From NCBI GenBank assembly GCA_958496175.1, contig OY292280.1, positions 11,532,001 to 11,596,000 on the forward strand: DNA of 64,000 nucleotides, in the 5' to 3' direction. The notes beneath the pieces are model-generated. The model did no database searches. It was not told where the DNA came from and saw nothing but the letters and a program-made list of their open reading frames with translations. A program made the position numbers and the translations under genes. Positions 1 through 11,989 of the stretch are shown here, piece by piece (position 1 is the first letter of the stretch; the number at the start of each line of letters is the position of its first letter). The stretch comes from Sisyra terminalis. Lineage: Eukaryota; Arthropoda; Insecta; Neuroptera; Sisyridae.

Positions 1-1058
1 CCAATCCAAGGGTTGTTTTCTATATTCAGATATAAAAAATATATTAAGCTGCTAAAATTTTGTTTGTTGATTATTTCAAAAATTCATCATTTTCTTTCAT
101 ACAATTAATAAATACCCGCGACTTCCTCTGCATGAAAATCAATCAAGTTGATTTTTTGCTTTTAAAATATCCCATTTCCCTAATGGAGGTTCTTTAGGAT
201 ACTTTTCCTGTTTTTTTAAGACGATGGTCCTGATAACATCGTTTTCTTAGGGTATCTAAACGTCAGTTCCATACGAAGGATTACAGATCAATAGTACACA
301 ACTTGACATCCAAATTCCAGCTAAAAGGACTTAATGAACTCCTGACTACCATTTTGAGGATTGGACTCTTCAGACGAGTCCAAGGATAAGCATCTTGACC
401 GATGTTAAAATACTTAAATAAACTGGGAGCCTTTTGGAATACTGCCCACTACTTCGAAGAGAGAGAAAAACAAAAAGTTTGTGATGAAAAAGCCCAGAAA
501 CATCCTTCAAACTCCCTATAATTTACTTGCGGATCCTAGCTGAAAAAAGGGATGCATGATAGCCGATGCTACCAATAGCAAAATAGCTTTTCAATTTTTA
601 CTTGGAAAGTACGACGCTATCCAGCAAAGTCTTACCTTACTTAAGAATTCAAAATTGGGGAAGATTCTTTACAAAATCTTCAATTGATACCCGAATAAAC
701 CAGGGAAAACAGCTCCTAGACGACCCAAATGGACACACAATTGTAATCAAAAGCCAATACTTCAAGTAGCAAATTAGTTTTTCAATTTTTACTTGCATAA
801 TACACGCTATCTTGGATAAGCTCACCATAGTTTGGAATTCCTAATTGGGGAGGATCCTTTTCAAAATCAACAGTTGATACACTAATAATCCGGGAAAATA
901 ATGACACTATGATCCAGAGAAGAAATATGGAGTCAATAACGAAAGATTATCGCCGGGACTCCAATCTACTGTGGAACTTTGGGTAGCAAAAAGGTTGATT
1001 ATAACGCTAAATTAGCAACCCTGGATGACATCAACCATTCGTTAGCAATCTCAATCAT
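1..1058. other. AT-rich non-coding sequence with a local duplication
   Basis: No coding exon or RNA gene is visible. Two diverged direct copies of about 140 bp lie at about 575-717 and 765-909. Both run from a stretch like TTTTCAATTTTTACTTG through AATTGGGGA to a similar end near GGGAAAA. This is an old local duplication; nothing else in the interval is recognisable. Confidence 0.5.
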
Positions 1059-1059
1059 C

Positions 1060-1787
1060 AAGTTTGAGCCCTTAATATTAATTTTAAGTCCTCGACCAAT
1101 ACGTGTAAAGATTTCCCATTGAAAATACACGGAAACTCTGATTTTTGATTTTTAAATTTCTATATCTCAGTGGCATTTCATGGGATCGCTTTTACTGAAG
1201 ATGGTTTTTTCTCAGAATTAAACGCTCTACAAAAGTGCCCATTGCGACAAAGTCGTAACTCACACCGGTGAGGTAGTACGGGCCACTGAACCTGATTTTT
1301 CCATAAAATTCAAGACTTAATATCTCGTTTAATATTGATCTTCGCGATTTGGTCTACAGGAACTTTTTTGTAGGAAATCGAATTCTCTACAAGATTTTCA
1401 TTTATAATTTTTCCGTAGCTCTCGTTATTTACGAGATAAATGCAAAAAAACGCGAATTTTATGGAAAAATCAGGTTCAGTGGCCCGTACTACCTCACCGG
1501 TGTGAGTTACGACTTTGTCGCAATGGGCACTTTTGTAGAGCGTTTAATTCTGAGAAAAAACCATCTTCGGTAAAAGCGATCCCATGAAATGCCGCTGAGA
1601 TATAGAAATTTAAAAATAAAAAATCAGAGTTTCCGTGTATTTTCAATGGGAAATCTTTACACGTCTTGGTCGAGGACTTAAAATTAATATTAAGGGCTCA
1701 AACTTTCAGAGAATTTTTTTTTTTTTTGGTATTTTCAACAAAATTTCACGATGGGACCAAAAAAAGTCAAAAAAAAATCACCCTAAT
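1060..1787. mobile_element. Family A foldback element, left end truncated
   Basis: A large imperfect inverted repeat. The left arm starts at AGTTTGAGCCCTTAATATTA and is mirrored by TAATATTAAGGGCTCAAACT near 1700. The arms include GCCCATTGCGACAAAGTCG (about 1237) and its reverse complement (about 1510). The right end finishes in CACCCTAA at 1780-1787. The left end lacks the outer 90 bp present in the full copy at 55035-55847. It carries no transposase, so it is non-autonomous. The short frames inside it (1349-1573, 1635-1866) are products of the repeat. Confidence 0.85.
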
Positions 1788-2860
1788 GCATGTAGTAAAA
1801 AGCGTTTATTTCAATATTAAAGACACTCCAATTTTATTTATATGTATAGATTTACTAAGAGAATAGTACCCTTATATGTCTTTAAAGGTGTATTAAATGA
1901 TTCAAGAGTGATTGGTCACAAAGGAAACGGATGTTGTAAACGATTGGCATTGAAATAGTATTGAAAATCAAAGCGTTTGTTTTCGGGTAAATGGGTGAAT
2001 TTTGTACCAGATTCGGTTTTTTTTTTGTAAATAAAGGATTTTGTTGGTAGGAATGTTAGAAAGGTAAGTGAATCAATGCAAGGTGATTAGTAGTATTTTG
2101 TTGCACTTCTTTATCTGTCCTGAGGGTGGTAAGTGGCGCGTGTGAGAGGGATAAAATGGGAGATTTCGAAATTTATGCCTTGTTGGAATAACGAGTATGG
2201 AGCGAATTACCAGTTTTTTAACGCCTTTAATGGATTGAAATAAAATCATGTTTGTTTCTGACTCGTTTTACGAGGAAATGTTCGAATGTCCAAACGTACG
2301 AACACAAGATCAAAGATTTACCTTCAACAGCCCTCCTTACCTCACCCGTGCGGGCCTTCTTTCGCTACCGTTTTTTGTACTCATCAGACATTTTGACTTT
2401 TTAATATCTGTAATTGATCCAAAAGGCGGAGCCTGTTTTGTTACGGCCTAAATAATCAATCAATAAATCACATTCGCGATTTTTTGTCACAAAATTTTGG
2501 TGAATTGCTGGTCGGAGTATAGCCACACTTGGCCTATTAATCGTTAATTGAGTACGATTAATTAGTGACTAGTCCAAAAGTCTAGGTCCATTATTCGATC
2601 AAGATGGTCATTAAGCACTTAAGAACAATTTAATAGAAAAATTGAAACAATTTAAAAAAAATACCAATTACTTATTACGGAAATTACAGCTTTGGTAATT
2701 TACGCTTAAGCGCAACTATTAATTACAAGTTGACACTTAAAAGACGAACTATCCCATTGGGAAATATATCTTTAAACTAAATTACTTCAATCTTTACTAC
2801 ACGTTACTTTATACTTGGAAAAATATTCAAAATTTCGGCCCTATTCTAATCTTCCAGTTA
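1788..2860. other. Unique AT-rich non-coding sequence
   Basis: There is no repeat partner elsewhere in the window and no supported exon. The stretch at 2100-2450 is somewhat less AT-rich. It holds a short open frame (2248-2451) with no recognisable domain and no splice context, so I do not call it a gene. Confidence 0.4.
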
Positions 2861-2869
2861 TCCCAGTAT

Positions 2870-4200
2870 TTTGGTAATACAAAATTAGGTAGTACAAAAT
2901 TCAATAGTTGAATTTTGGCTTAAAAAATTTCGATGTGTATTTCCGAATATGAATTTCGATTGCTTAGTAATGTTATTAAGTAGTTTTTGTACTTCTGGGC
3001 TAAAGGCATGACAATATTTTGGAAAAGCTTGCTAGGGATACCAAATTAGGCTCCTGTTCCTTCTAGAACCGTCAAATCTGGCAACGTTACATTTTCTACT
3101 GTATTTTTAACTTAATTCGCAAATAAATGGATCATAATGATAGTTTTAGATAATTCAGAAGCAATATTTTTGGATTGAATAAATTTTATTAAAAAATCTT
3201 TCAGTAAAATAGTATAAACTTGGTAATACAAAATTAGCTAGTACAAAATTCTATAGTTGTATTATTGGCTTAAAAAATTTGATTTTTAAAACAATAAGCC
3301 AAGAATTAATCAATTCAAGCATTAGGGAAATCTTATTCCCAATAACGGTGACCCAAAAGAAAGAAGCAATATTTTTGGATTTAATAAATTTTAATTCAAA
3401 AATATTTCACTAAAATAGCATAATCTATTGCTTACTCCATTAAGAACTCCTTTTATTCATTCTCAATTCGATGTATATTTCCGAATATGTATTTCGACTG
3501 CCAAACAATGTTATTTAGTAGTTTTTGTACTTCTGGGCCATAAGACATGAAAATTTTTTGGAAAAGCTTACTAGGGATGCCAAATTAGGCTCCTGTTCCT
3601 TTTAGAACCGCCAAATCTGGTAACGTTACATTTACTACTGTATTTTTAACTTAATTCGCAAATAAATGGATCATAATGATAATTTTGGATAGTTCAAAGA
3701 TCTATAGTTGTACTTTTGGCTTAAAATATTTGATTTTTAAAAAAATAAGCCCAGAATTAATCAATTCGAACATTCGGGAAATCTTATTCCCAATAACGGT
3801 GACCCAAAAGGAAGTAGTAATATTATTGGACAGAATACATTTTAATTAAAAAAAATTTCACTAAAATAACTCAAATTTTTGACTTTTACTCCTTTTTGAA
3901 TCGTCAAAAACTCCTTTTATTCAACCTCATTTCGATGTGTATTTCCGAATATGTATTTCGATTGCCTTGCAATGTTATTAAGTAGTTTTTATACTTCTGG
4001 GCTAAAGACATGAAAATATTTTGGAAAAGCTTACTAGGGATGCCAAATTAGGCTCCTGTTCCTTTTAGAATCGTTAAATCTGGCAACGTTACATTTTCTA
4101 CTTCATTTTTAATTAAATTCGCAAATAAATCGGACCGTAATGAAAATTTAGCCACAAAAAAGAAAATTGTATGATATTAGAATTGAATCAACAAATAATT
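2870..4200. repeat. Triplicated repeat containing B2-like sequence
   Basis: Three direct copies of a module start with CGATGT at about 2931, 3469 and 3933 (spacings about 538 and 464 bp). Each runs through TTTTGGAAAAGCTT and GGCTCCTGTTCCTT into TCTGGCAACGTTACATTTT (the middle copy reads TGGTAACG). The last segment matches one arm of the B/B2 MITEs seen elsewhere. This suggests a B2 insertion that was then duplicated with its flank. Confidence 0.75.
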
Positions 4201-6012
4201 AACGAATTGAATAAGAAAACTAAATTGAGAATGCAACTTTTAAATTTGCTTATTTAAAAGAAAATTACTAATAAGAAATTTTACTGAAATGTATAAAATA
4301 TTTGCATATTATTCAAAATCAAAATTTTCAGGGGAATTACAAATGAACTTGTATTATTTTTAAGTAAATCATGTGTAATTTTGTACATTTAATTGAATTG
4401 TATGTTGTATTGGTTCAAATATTTGCCAGAATTACAATTCCAAAAGAAATAAATAATTAAAAATATTGTAAAATGATTTAATTAAATAGAGTTAAATATC
4501 TTAAAAACATTATTGAAATATTTATTTTTCTTAAATAAAAGTTAAATTTAATTGGAAATGTATTTTTAATTTTCACGCATTGACATTTCTTGGGAAATTT
4601 GATAGCATTTAGTGACTTTGATTTTTACCAAATCATTACCAATTGTTTTTTTTGCCCGGCCTGAAAAACAAAACAAGTGAAAACCAGTCGAATAGTGTTT
4701 GGTGCACCATATTTGACATTTAATTTTCTGGAATTATTATTGCAAAGAAATTATAGAAATATCATTAAATTTTGATTTCTTTTAATAGGAAAATCAATTT
4801 TCAAAGAACCAATTTACTTTTTGTGTGCATTTTTATTAATTTATCAAACTTTCGAATGAATATTTCGATTGATATATATTCGGTGATTTATCACTATATA
4901 ACGGAAATCTTTACAATTTAATGTGAAATTATCATATATTCAATTAATTAACTAATTAATTGGCCACTAATTACAATATTGGACGTTTATCTTAAGTTTT
5001 GAAATCAATAAATCAAAATAAATTGTGAAAAAAATCAAATTATAAGTGAACCAAATTCGGCTATGGTGGATATCTTTCCGGGAATATTTGGACAATTCCA
5101 TAAATATAATTTTCCAACTTTCATCATCCAGGACCATGAAACTGTAAGTGTTTTTGAATATTATAGCCATTTGCATTGACCATTAAAAATTTCCATAATC
5201 CCATACACTGTGATTAATGCTAAGAAAAATACTATTTGACTAAAAAAAATTCCTATAAAATTTATTTTGGTAGTTTTAAGTATTTAGAATAATATTTCAA
5301 CCGCTAATTTTTGTCTTAATACAAAATATTTCACATAGTAAATGAAATATAACAAGCCAATACCCGCAACTTCGTCCATATATAAAAAATTGCCTATACC
5401 TCAAAATTTTCAACACTTGTACAAAAGTGAGTAGGTATATCTAACAAATCTTTGGTTCCAGAAATATTTAGTTGGTCTATTCAGATTAGGGTAATTTATG
5501 GCTCAAATTTGCAGCCTCAGATCTTATTATGTTTCCTGGGTCCCTAGTTCATCTATTGGAGACCGAATACCTGGGTAAACCTCAGCGATTGGTATGGATA
5601 TTTTTTTTTCAGTATTTCGGTTCAAGACTTTGTTATCCCCTGTTCTTTATATCTCCATTAATTTACCCAAAACATAGGAAGCAGATTCGTCTACTTAGCA
5701 GAATCTGCATGTTAAATCACCCACATGTATTCCAATTGTAAACAGGTGTTGAATCCATGGCAATTGTAAGGCCGATTACCACTTAAACTTGTTTTCCTAT
5801 GAATTCAAATATTTCAGGTGTCGAATCAATTATGGTTTTCTCATTCGTCTTTTACTGTAATTTTGCTACTGTTCTATATAAATGGATAGCTACTACAATC
5901 CGCACTAGACGCGATTGCCAGCGCCACCTATATAGGCACAGATTTGGGCTGAACTAAAAAAATGAAAGAGGAACAATGTTGAAAGCGTTGTTGTAGGCAA
6001 CACAGAGATACA
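4201..6012. other. Very AT-rich non-coding sequence
   Basis: Only low-complexity A/T runs and short open frames (4967-5176, 5529-5741) without family similarity that I recognise. I see no repeat partner in the window. Confidence 0.4.
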
Positions 6013-6020
6013 GTATAGAG

Positions 6021-6215
6021 CAGCGGTTCCTAATATTTTTCACCCGCGGAGCCCCAAGGAAATCAAGCATAATGCTATGGACCCCTGAGCGAAAAAAGGT
6101 CCAATTTTCAGACAATATTATATTTTAGTATTCCTTCATTAAATTAAAAAACAAACTTTTTCAAATGGGACTGCGGACCCCCAGGGGTCCGCGGACCACA
6201 GGTTAGGAAACAACG
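6021..6215. mobile_element. Family H hAT-like MITE with 8-bp target duplication
   Basis: The element begins CAGCGGTTCCTAA and ends TTAGGAAACAACG, imperfect terminal inverted repeats with the CAG start typical of hAT elements. Flanks GTATAGAG (6013-6020) and ATATAGAG (6216-6223) form a 7-of-8 target duplication, the size used by the hAT superfamily. The right part contains a GC-rich mirrored stretch (GGACCCCCAGGGGTCCGCGG). Related copies lie at 22491-22920 and about 23440-23505. It has no coding capacity. Confidence 0.85.
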
Positions 6216-6290
6216 ATATAGAGTACCCATATTGTATGTAGCCAATTCTTCATGACTTAATTGTATCATCAAAATTCGAAGGTTCTATCT

Positions 6291-6670
6291 TTGTATTTTT
6301 TGAAATAAGAAGAAAATTTAGGTTATTTAAGATCTTTGTGTTTTTTATTTTTTATTTAATATTTTTATTATTCAATTAGCTACGTTTCGTTACTAATCGT
6401 AACTTCCTCAGGCTTCTTGATTCACAAAAATAAAATATTTTTAATTCAAATTCAATAAAAAAAAATAGTGCGGATTGTAGAAGCTATTCATTTATTTTTT
6501 TTATTGAATTTAAATTAAAAATATTTTATTTTTGTGAATCAAGAAGCCTGAGGAAGTTACGATTAGTAACGAAACGTAGCTAATTGAATAATAGAAATAT
6601 TAAATAAAAAATAAAAAACAAAAAGATCTTAAATAACCTGAATTTTCTTCTTATTTAAAAAAATATAAAA
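6291..6670. mobile_element. Foldback element with a hammerhead-like motif in each arm
   Basis: Two arms of about 185 bp in inverted orientation are separated by a short centre near 6465-6480. Each arm holds a segment reading outward as CTGAGGA, a 5-bp stem GTTAC/GTAAC with a 5-base loop, then GAAACG: 6548-6576 on the + strand and 6383-6411 on the - strand. This resembles the CUGANGA...GAAA core of a hammerhead ribozyme, but one extra A precedes stem II. There is no protein gene. Confidence 0.8.
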
Positions 6671-6779
6671 AGCTGAGATTTTATCATTTGTTCTATCTTT
6701 GTTTATTTAAATTGATCATGATGCGCATAAAACGAAATGTGCATCTATATACTGGTGCCCATTAACCCCCACCATTAGT

Positions 6780-7362
6780 ACTATCGCAGTACTGTTCAAC
6801 AAGGACAGATTCGGGTTTTTTTTTTGGTGGGGGGGCACAAAAGGAATCACGAAAAAAATTCGCAAATCCAGCCAGAAATAGACTAGAGTTTCACTAATGA
6901 TCTTTCTATTATTTTATCAATATATTTTCACAATTTTAATAATTTGATTTGCTTCTAAGTATGTACTGTTATGGAATCTCCACAGTACACAAAAATACCC
7001 TAGGGGGGCACGTGTCCCCGTGCACCCCCTCCCTAATGAAATTTGTCTTAAAATAATCAAAATTAAATCCTTAATATCTTTCAAATGGTGAGGCTTACGG
7101 AAAAAATATAGAATACCTTTTTTGTAGAGCATTAAATTTCCTAAAAAAATCTTTCAGAACATTTTTCTGTACAATCGATAAATGATGAGGTATGAATTTT
7201 TTTCTATTGGACTGAGAACAAAATACAAAACTGCGATGCGGAGGATCTTCCTATTAAAATTAAGAGCTCATACTTAGTGAGAATTTTTTTAAGGTGTCTA
7301 GCAACCCATTTTTCCGTGTCACTTGTAAAAAAAATAATCGATTTTTTTGACCCACCCTATTA
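6780..7362. mobile_element. Remnants of two non-autonomous elements
   Basis: A G/C-rich mirror stretch at about 7000-7035 (GGGGGGCACGTGTCCCC followed by CACCCCCTCCC) resembles ends of insect hAT-type MITEs. Downstream, TTTTTTGTAGAGCATTAAAT near 7120 is the core motif shared with families A and J. The block ends in a segment reading GACCCACCCTA near 7353, like the right end of the fragment at 19035. Only a right half is visible. Confidence 0.45.
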
Positions 7363-8955
7363 TATATGTACGTAATTTAGAAGTGATTAGGCAATAGATA
7401 TGTAACACTTCGAGTGGCACATATTGAGTTACGTAACTCGAGTGAATCAGCCTCCCAACCCCGGTGAATTAAAAATGTTTCCAATCGAATAACCTGAAAG
7501 GAAATTCTTGAGAATATTAAGGCCCCTTAAAAATTGGGTCTTCAATTAAGAGTGATATAGATTATGGGGAATAAAACAATTAATTGTAATACCAACTTAA
7601 GGTCTGTTACTCGGTAACGGAAAAAAATGTTTTTGTAATTGTTATTTTTTGTTATGGTACAAACAAATGAAAGTGGAGTGTTGGAAATGGAGCGTAATAC
7701 TAACGCTTATTGTTAACAATCGACGAAAATGCCTAGTTTTACGTGAGATAACCAATTAATTTTCCGTTCGTTTGAAAACGGTGAAGTGTTAATTTTTCCG
7801 CGTTAAAAAAGACCGTGCTAAAGCGATTATAACGATTCATTAAAATCAATGATCGTTACAAATGATATCTATAATTTTCATGTCCATTTGACGAATGAAT
7901 TTCCATTAGACAAATGTCATCATTCGCTTAAATTTTTTTTCGAGCCATTCCCCTCTGGAGTGCTCCAACCGCGACCCATTCCCCAAAGCATACAATATCC
8001 TCGTCTCTGTTACTATTGTTACGCTTTCCATATACTTGTCTCACTTTTTCGTCACTTCCGTAATCGTTAAGCTTGACATAAAGCGTTCCATAATATTTCG
8101 GAAAGTTCGACAATTGTCGCTTGTCTTCGGCACTGCTCGGCCGAACCGGAGCTTTCTGCGTTAAAAGCTCGACAGTTTAACGAATGACGGTTAATATATC
8201 TACTTATACGTATATGTGTGTTTTTCTTTTTTCTTTTTTTAAATCCCGAGTTACACAAATGCTAAATAGTCTCATTAATCAGGATTTGGATATATTTTCC
8301 TGTTAACATTTTGGATTAAGTTTCATTTTAATTTTTCAAAAAATTAGAATTTGTCCGATTTGAATTCATTACGATTAATCGCCTGGATAACCTTCCATAT
8401 CCCTATTTTTCGAATCCTTAAACAAATTACGTTTTCCTGCTTACCATTTGTTTTATTTTTGCAATTAGAATCCAATATTATTTACACTGGTATAAGTATC
8501 AACAAGCTTCATTAAGTGTTTATAGATAGAAAAAGGAAGCGGGAGAGGAATAAAAAAGGGGAATTTCAAGAAGGGAAAGAATATCTCTTGACTGGATAGA
8601 ATAGCAATAGCTGGTTGATATGATACATTCGTCGGGATGTTGCAGGTCGTTAACATCTCTCGAGGGTTGACCATTTTAAAAATGGGATTCTAGGGATAAT
8701 TCCCCTAAGTTGGCTTAGACATAAAAATTAGGTCATCCCTTTTAAGAAGTGTCAAAGCCCTATAAAACGACAACTTAAAAATTCAAAACTTTCTATTGTT
8801 GATTTTTTTCTGCTTTTTGCTTTCAAATTTAAATTCCCTCGGGATTTTTACGTTTTATCCCTTTTCCAGATTGTCTATAAAATGATCAAGCAAACCGAAG
8901 TTATCAGGTCCTCTTATTACCAATTTAAAATTACAAAAAAAAATTAAGATCTTCA
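7363..8955. other. Unique non-coding sequence, partly GC-richer
   Basis: I find no second copy in the window. The stretch 7920-8260 is less AT-rich than its surroundings and has open frames on both strands, none with a recognisable domain or splice signals. It could be a conserved non-coding element or an unrecognised exon. Confidence 0.35.
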
Positions 8956-9397
8956 TTTTTTTTTTATTTTGTTCTGTTTTATCATCTTTTGTTCTGTTCT
9001 GTCACAATTTGTATTTTTTATTCGGTTATGCAAAATGGGACTGAATTTATAACAAATGTATCGCTGTCGCTACAATATTAAGTTACTCGAAACAGTGGAT
9101 TTTTCTATAATTAAATTAAAATTCAGTTTCAATTCATAAATAAAAATGGGTAAATAAAATATACAATTGTTCTAGTATGAATATAATTTTTAGAACGTCG
9201 CTATTTAGGATTGTTTATACGTAAAATATGTATAATAAATACATTAAATTTTATGGCAATAATCTACTTCTATAGGGTAAATTTTTTCGATTAATATTGT
9301 TCCAACAAGTGATCCATGCTGTATTAGTATACGGTTAATTCATTTAATATGTAATCTAAAGTTTTTTTAAATAGCCAAACGTGTATACATAAAGTAA
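8956..9397 (+). repeat. Long repeat E, first part
   Basis: Matches the stretch 60400-60900 in the same order. Both contain AATCAGTTTCAAT/ATTCAGTTTCAAT, then an AACAAGTGA.CCAT segment, then GGTTAATTCAT/CGTTAATTCAT. The repeat is interrupted at 9398 by element D and resumes at about 10302. No protein is recognisable. Confidence 0.65.
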
Positions 9398-10297
9398 GGG
9401 AGACTGAGTAAAAAAGTAACGGCGGGTCAAAAGTAACAAATGCTTTCTAGGTTTATCCAATGGGCGAACTCCGATTTGCTGCCATAAGGTGATAGCCTAA
9501 AGCGCCCCCCTCAATCGCATTAAGTCGACGCATGCGCAGTGCATTTTTAGGTTATATAATAGGACGTAATGTGTTTTAACGAACCAAAAGTACGATTTTC
9601 GCATTTTATTATTTATTGTTTACATAGTCGTAAAAGGATCATAGCAATCCGAATTTTTGCATATCCATTATTGATTAGATAAATTGTACATTGTTTAAAT
9701 TCATTTTTGTCTAGCACGTTCCATTTTAAGGTTATGTGACATGTTTTATTAAAAATGAGAATGGGTACAAAAGTAACATAGCCCCCTAGGGTACAAGAGT
9801 AATATGTTACTTTTGTCCTCGTAATGATTTTATTACTAACTTCATATTTCTATGGATCTCTACTTCAATAGAATGGTTTTCAATACATTTCCGTGTCAGT
9901 AGTTCTTCATGCAGTAGTTCTTATGCGTTGTCGCGGCATTCTATTAATTTCCTTAAAATATATATTTTTTGAGTAATTAAAATGCTGAATTTGGTTTATA
10001 TCATTAATATAAAATCTGTAAAAAAATTATTTGTTGATTTAACTTGTACTATTGTTTTCACTAGCAACCCTTTTGTCTTGTTACTTTCGACCCTCCTACA
10101 TGGTCGAAAGTAACAACTCACAATTTTTTTTGACTCTGTGTTATTCATATAAAACACCGTAATTTAATAAATTAAGTTACTATTGTGAAGAACATAAACT
10201 AAATTTATGAGTGGTTATATTCATTTAATGGCAATAATAACACCCAGCCAGAAATCAAGGTAAAAGTACAAATTGTTACTTTTGTACCCGGTCTCCC
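9398..10297 (+). mobile_element. Element D, non-autonomous transposon inside repeat E
   Basis: The left end GGGAGACTGAGTAAAAAAGT and right end GTTACTTTTGTACCCGGTCTCCC (10275-10297) are inverted. GTTACTTTTGT/ACAAAAGTAAC recurs internally in both orientations (about 9767, 9822, 10080). No transposase frame is seen in about 900 bp. A second copy with an internal duplication occupies about 58460-59190, and two truncated ends lie at 25030 and 25574. Confidence 0.75.
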
Positions 10298-10301
10298 CTA
10301 T

Positions 10302-10730
10302 AAATAGCCAATTTAGTCTTTCATTGAAGAATATTCACAATCTAACAGTGACACAACTGGCAAATGGCAGAAATATGCAAATGAATGAATTTGAAATGAC
10401 AGTTGAAACTAATGACATGATAGCTCAAATTTGAGACAATAATTATTATGTTGGTATTCCACTCACATGGCTGTGCTTGCAACTATATAGTCTTTGTCTT
10501 TCATACATTTGCTTTTTATGAATTTTAATATTGGATGAAAATTCTTGTAATTGTATCATATTTTACTTATCACAAACTTCTAATAACTGGTGTCCAGTTC
10601 AAGCATTACCGGAAAAGATTACGACAGGGGAATGACATCATCTATTTAACTATACCAAAGAAGTATAACTTCTCAAGTGCATACATTGTTTTTTTAAATT
10701 TTTATTTACCATCTCTTTATAACTAGTAAT
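10302..10730 (+). repeat. Long repeat E, second part
   Basis: Contains CAGTGACACAACTGGCAAAT and ends near ACTATACCAAAGAAGTATAACTT. Other copies: 25154-25560 (inverted), 61160-61460 and 63699-64000. The copy at the window end is cut by the window boundary. The short frame 10535-10726 recurs as part of the repeat and is not an independent gene. Confidence 0.7.
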
Positions 10731-10868
10731 GTCTTTAGTGACTCTAGAGTTAAAAAAAATCCATGATCGAGAAGTATTGGAAATTTGCATGCAACTTTAA
10801 AAATTTGCTTCCAAATCCAACACTTACTAGTTTTGGAGTGGTCATCTTGACCACTCTGCCACCAGAAG
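10731..10868 (-). mobile_element. tRNA-derived SINE copy
   Basis: On the - strand it begins CTTCTGGTGGCAGAGTGGTC. TGGCAGAGTGG (10851-10861) is a good match to an RNA polymerase III A box of a tRNA-Ser/Leu-like head. The tail reads TCTAGAGTCACTAAAGAC (10733-10750 reversed), shared with the copies at 43153 and 53964. The B box is degraded. The open frame covering this region (10706-11077) is incidental. Confidence 0.65.
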
Positions 10869-10869
10869 C

Positions 10870-11985
10870 CTATTTTTTTTACTTTTATTGCGTTAGTGAT
10901 TTGTTTTTTGGACATACCAACGTTATTCAATTGACTTAGGTATATTGGCTTTTTTATAATGAAATTTTTGAGGTGAGTTTGTATGTAATTATAGTAACTT
11001 GTATGGTTTGATGTTTCATGTTTGGTATATTTTTCAAACACGCACGTGCGGAAAATTATTGGGCGCGAACAATTCAAAAATGAGTCATTATCGTGTAATA
11101 GTAATAATAATAATTAATAAGCCGGAAATATAATTTTAACACGAATATATATTTATAATTTTTTGTTTGATTTTTGAAAATCAGTGGTTTGAATTCAGAG
11201 GCGTAAAGGCAACGTACACATTACTGAGGTATGAATTGATAAAAAAGCAATAGCCTTGCGGATAAAAAGCGATTTTAAAATGGTTAATTATAGACCAATT
11301 ATAAAAATTGTCACAGTGATGAGATCAAGAGTGCATTGGCGGCCGGTCATGCGCGCTCGATGCCACAGCCACGGCTCGTTTTTCTTTTGTTTTCTTCTTT
11401 TTTGTTGCTGTTGCACGGCGGACCTATTTTTGAAATTACCATTTTGGAACTTTGGTGGTCCGATTTCGAATAATTTTGGCATCAATCAGTCAAAGAGTCT
11501 TTGCTAAGGGATCCGAATTCGCCTCGGATCTGAAATACGAGCTAAACAATGAACAAAAAACGCATCGTTCCAAGTTTCCGCACAATCAACCCTCAGTATA
11601 AAACTGTAATTTAAACACAAATGTCATCAAACAATAAAACAATCGATCCTTAAAAAAAAATCACCCGCTTAATTAATTAATCGGAATTGATTAGAGCACT
11701 TAAAAAGCCAAGTGTCTGAAGCCAAAATTTGAAAATCCATAGCCAATTTTATACCAAAATCCTATATAGTGCCCTCTGTACTATCCCGCCATTATTTGAA
11801 ACGATTTAAAAGTTAGTTTCTCATTAATAAATTAGTTTATTGGTGGCCTTCATTATGTTTTTATAAAAAAAAAAAGTTCTACAGGATCCACAGTAATAGA
11901 ATTCTACAGTATTGGACTTGTATTGAAGCCACCAAATTCTACAAAAGATAATGCCCAGATCTCAGTTGGATCCTTCCGGAGACTT
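10870..11985. other. Non-coding sequence with a unique GC-richer island
   Basis: The stretch 11320-11480 is less AT-rich and open on both strands, but shows no domain or splice pattern that I recognise. I see no repeat partner. It could be regulatory. Confidence 0.35.
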
Positions 11986-11989
11986 TTTT

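Noticed and set aside
1349..1866. Frames of 61-74 codons, similar to one at 55693-55881
   Set aside because: Part of the family A foldback arms and repeated with them.
10706..11077. 123-codon frame on the - strand
   Set aside because: Overlaps the SINE copy and has no recognisable domain.
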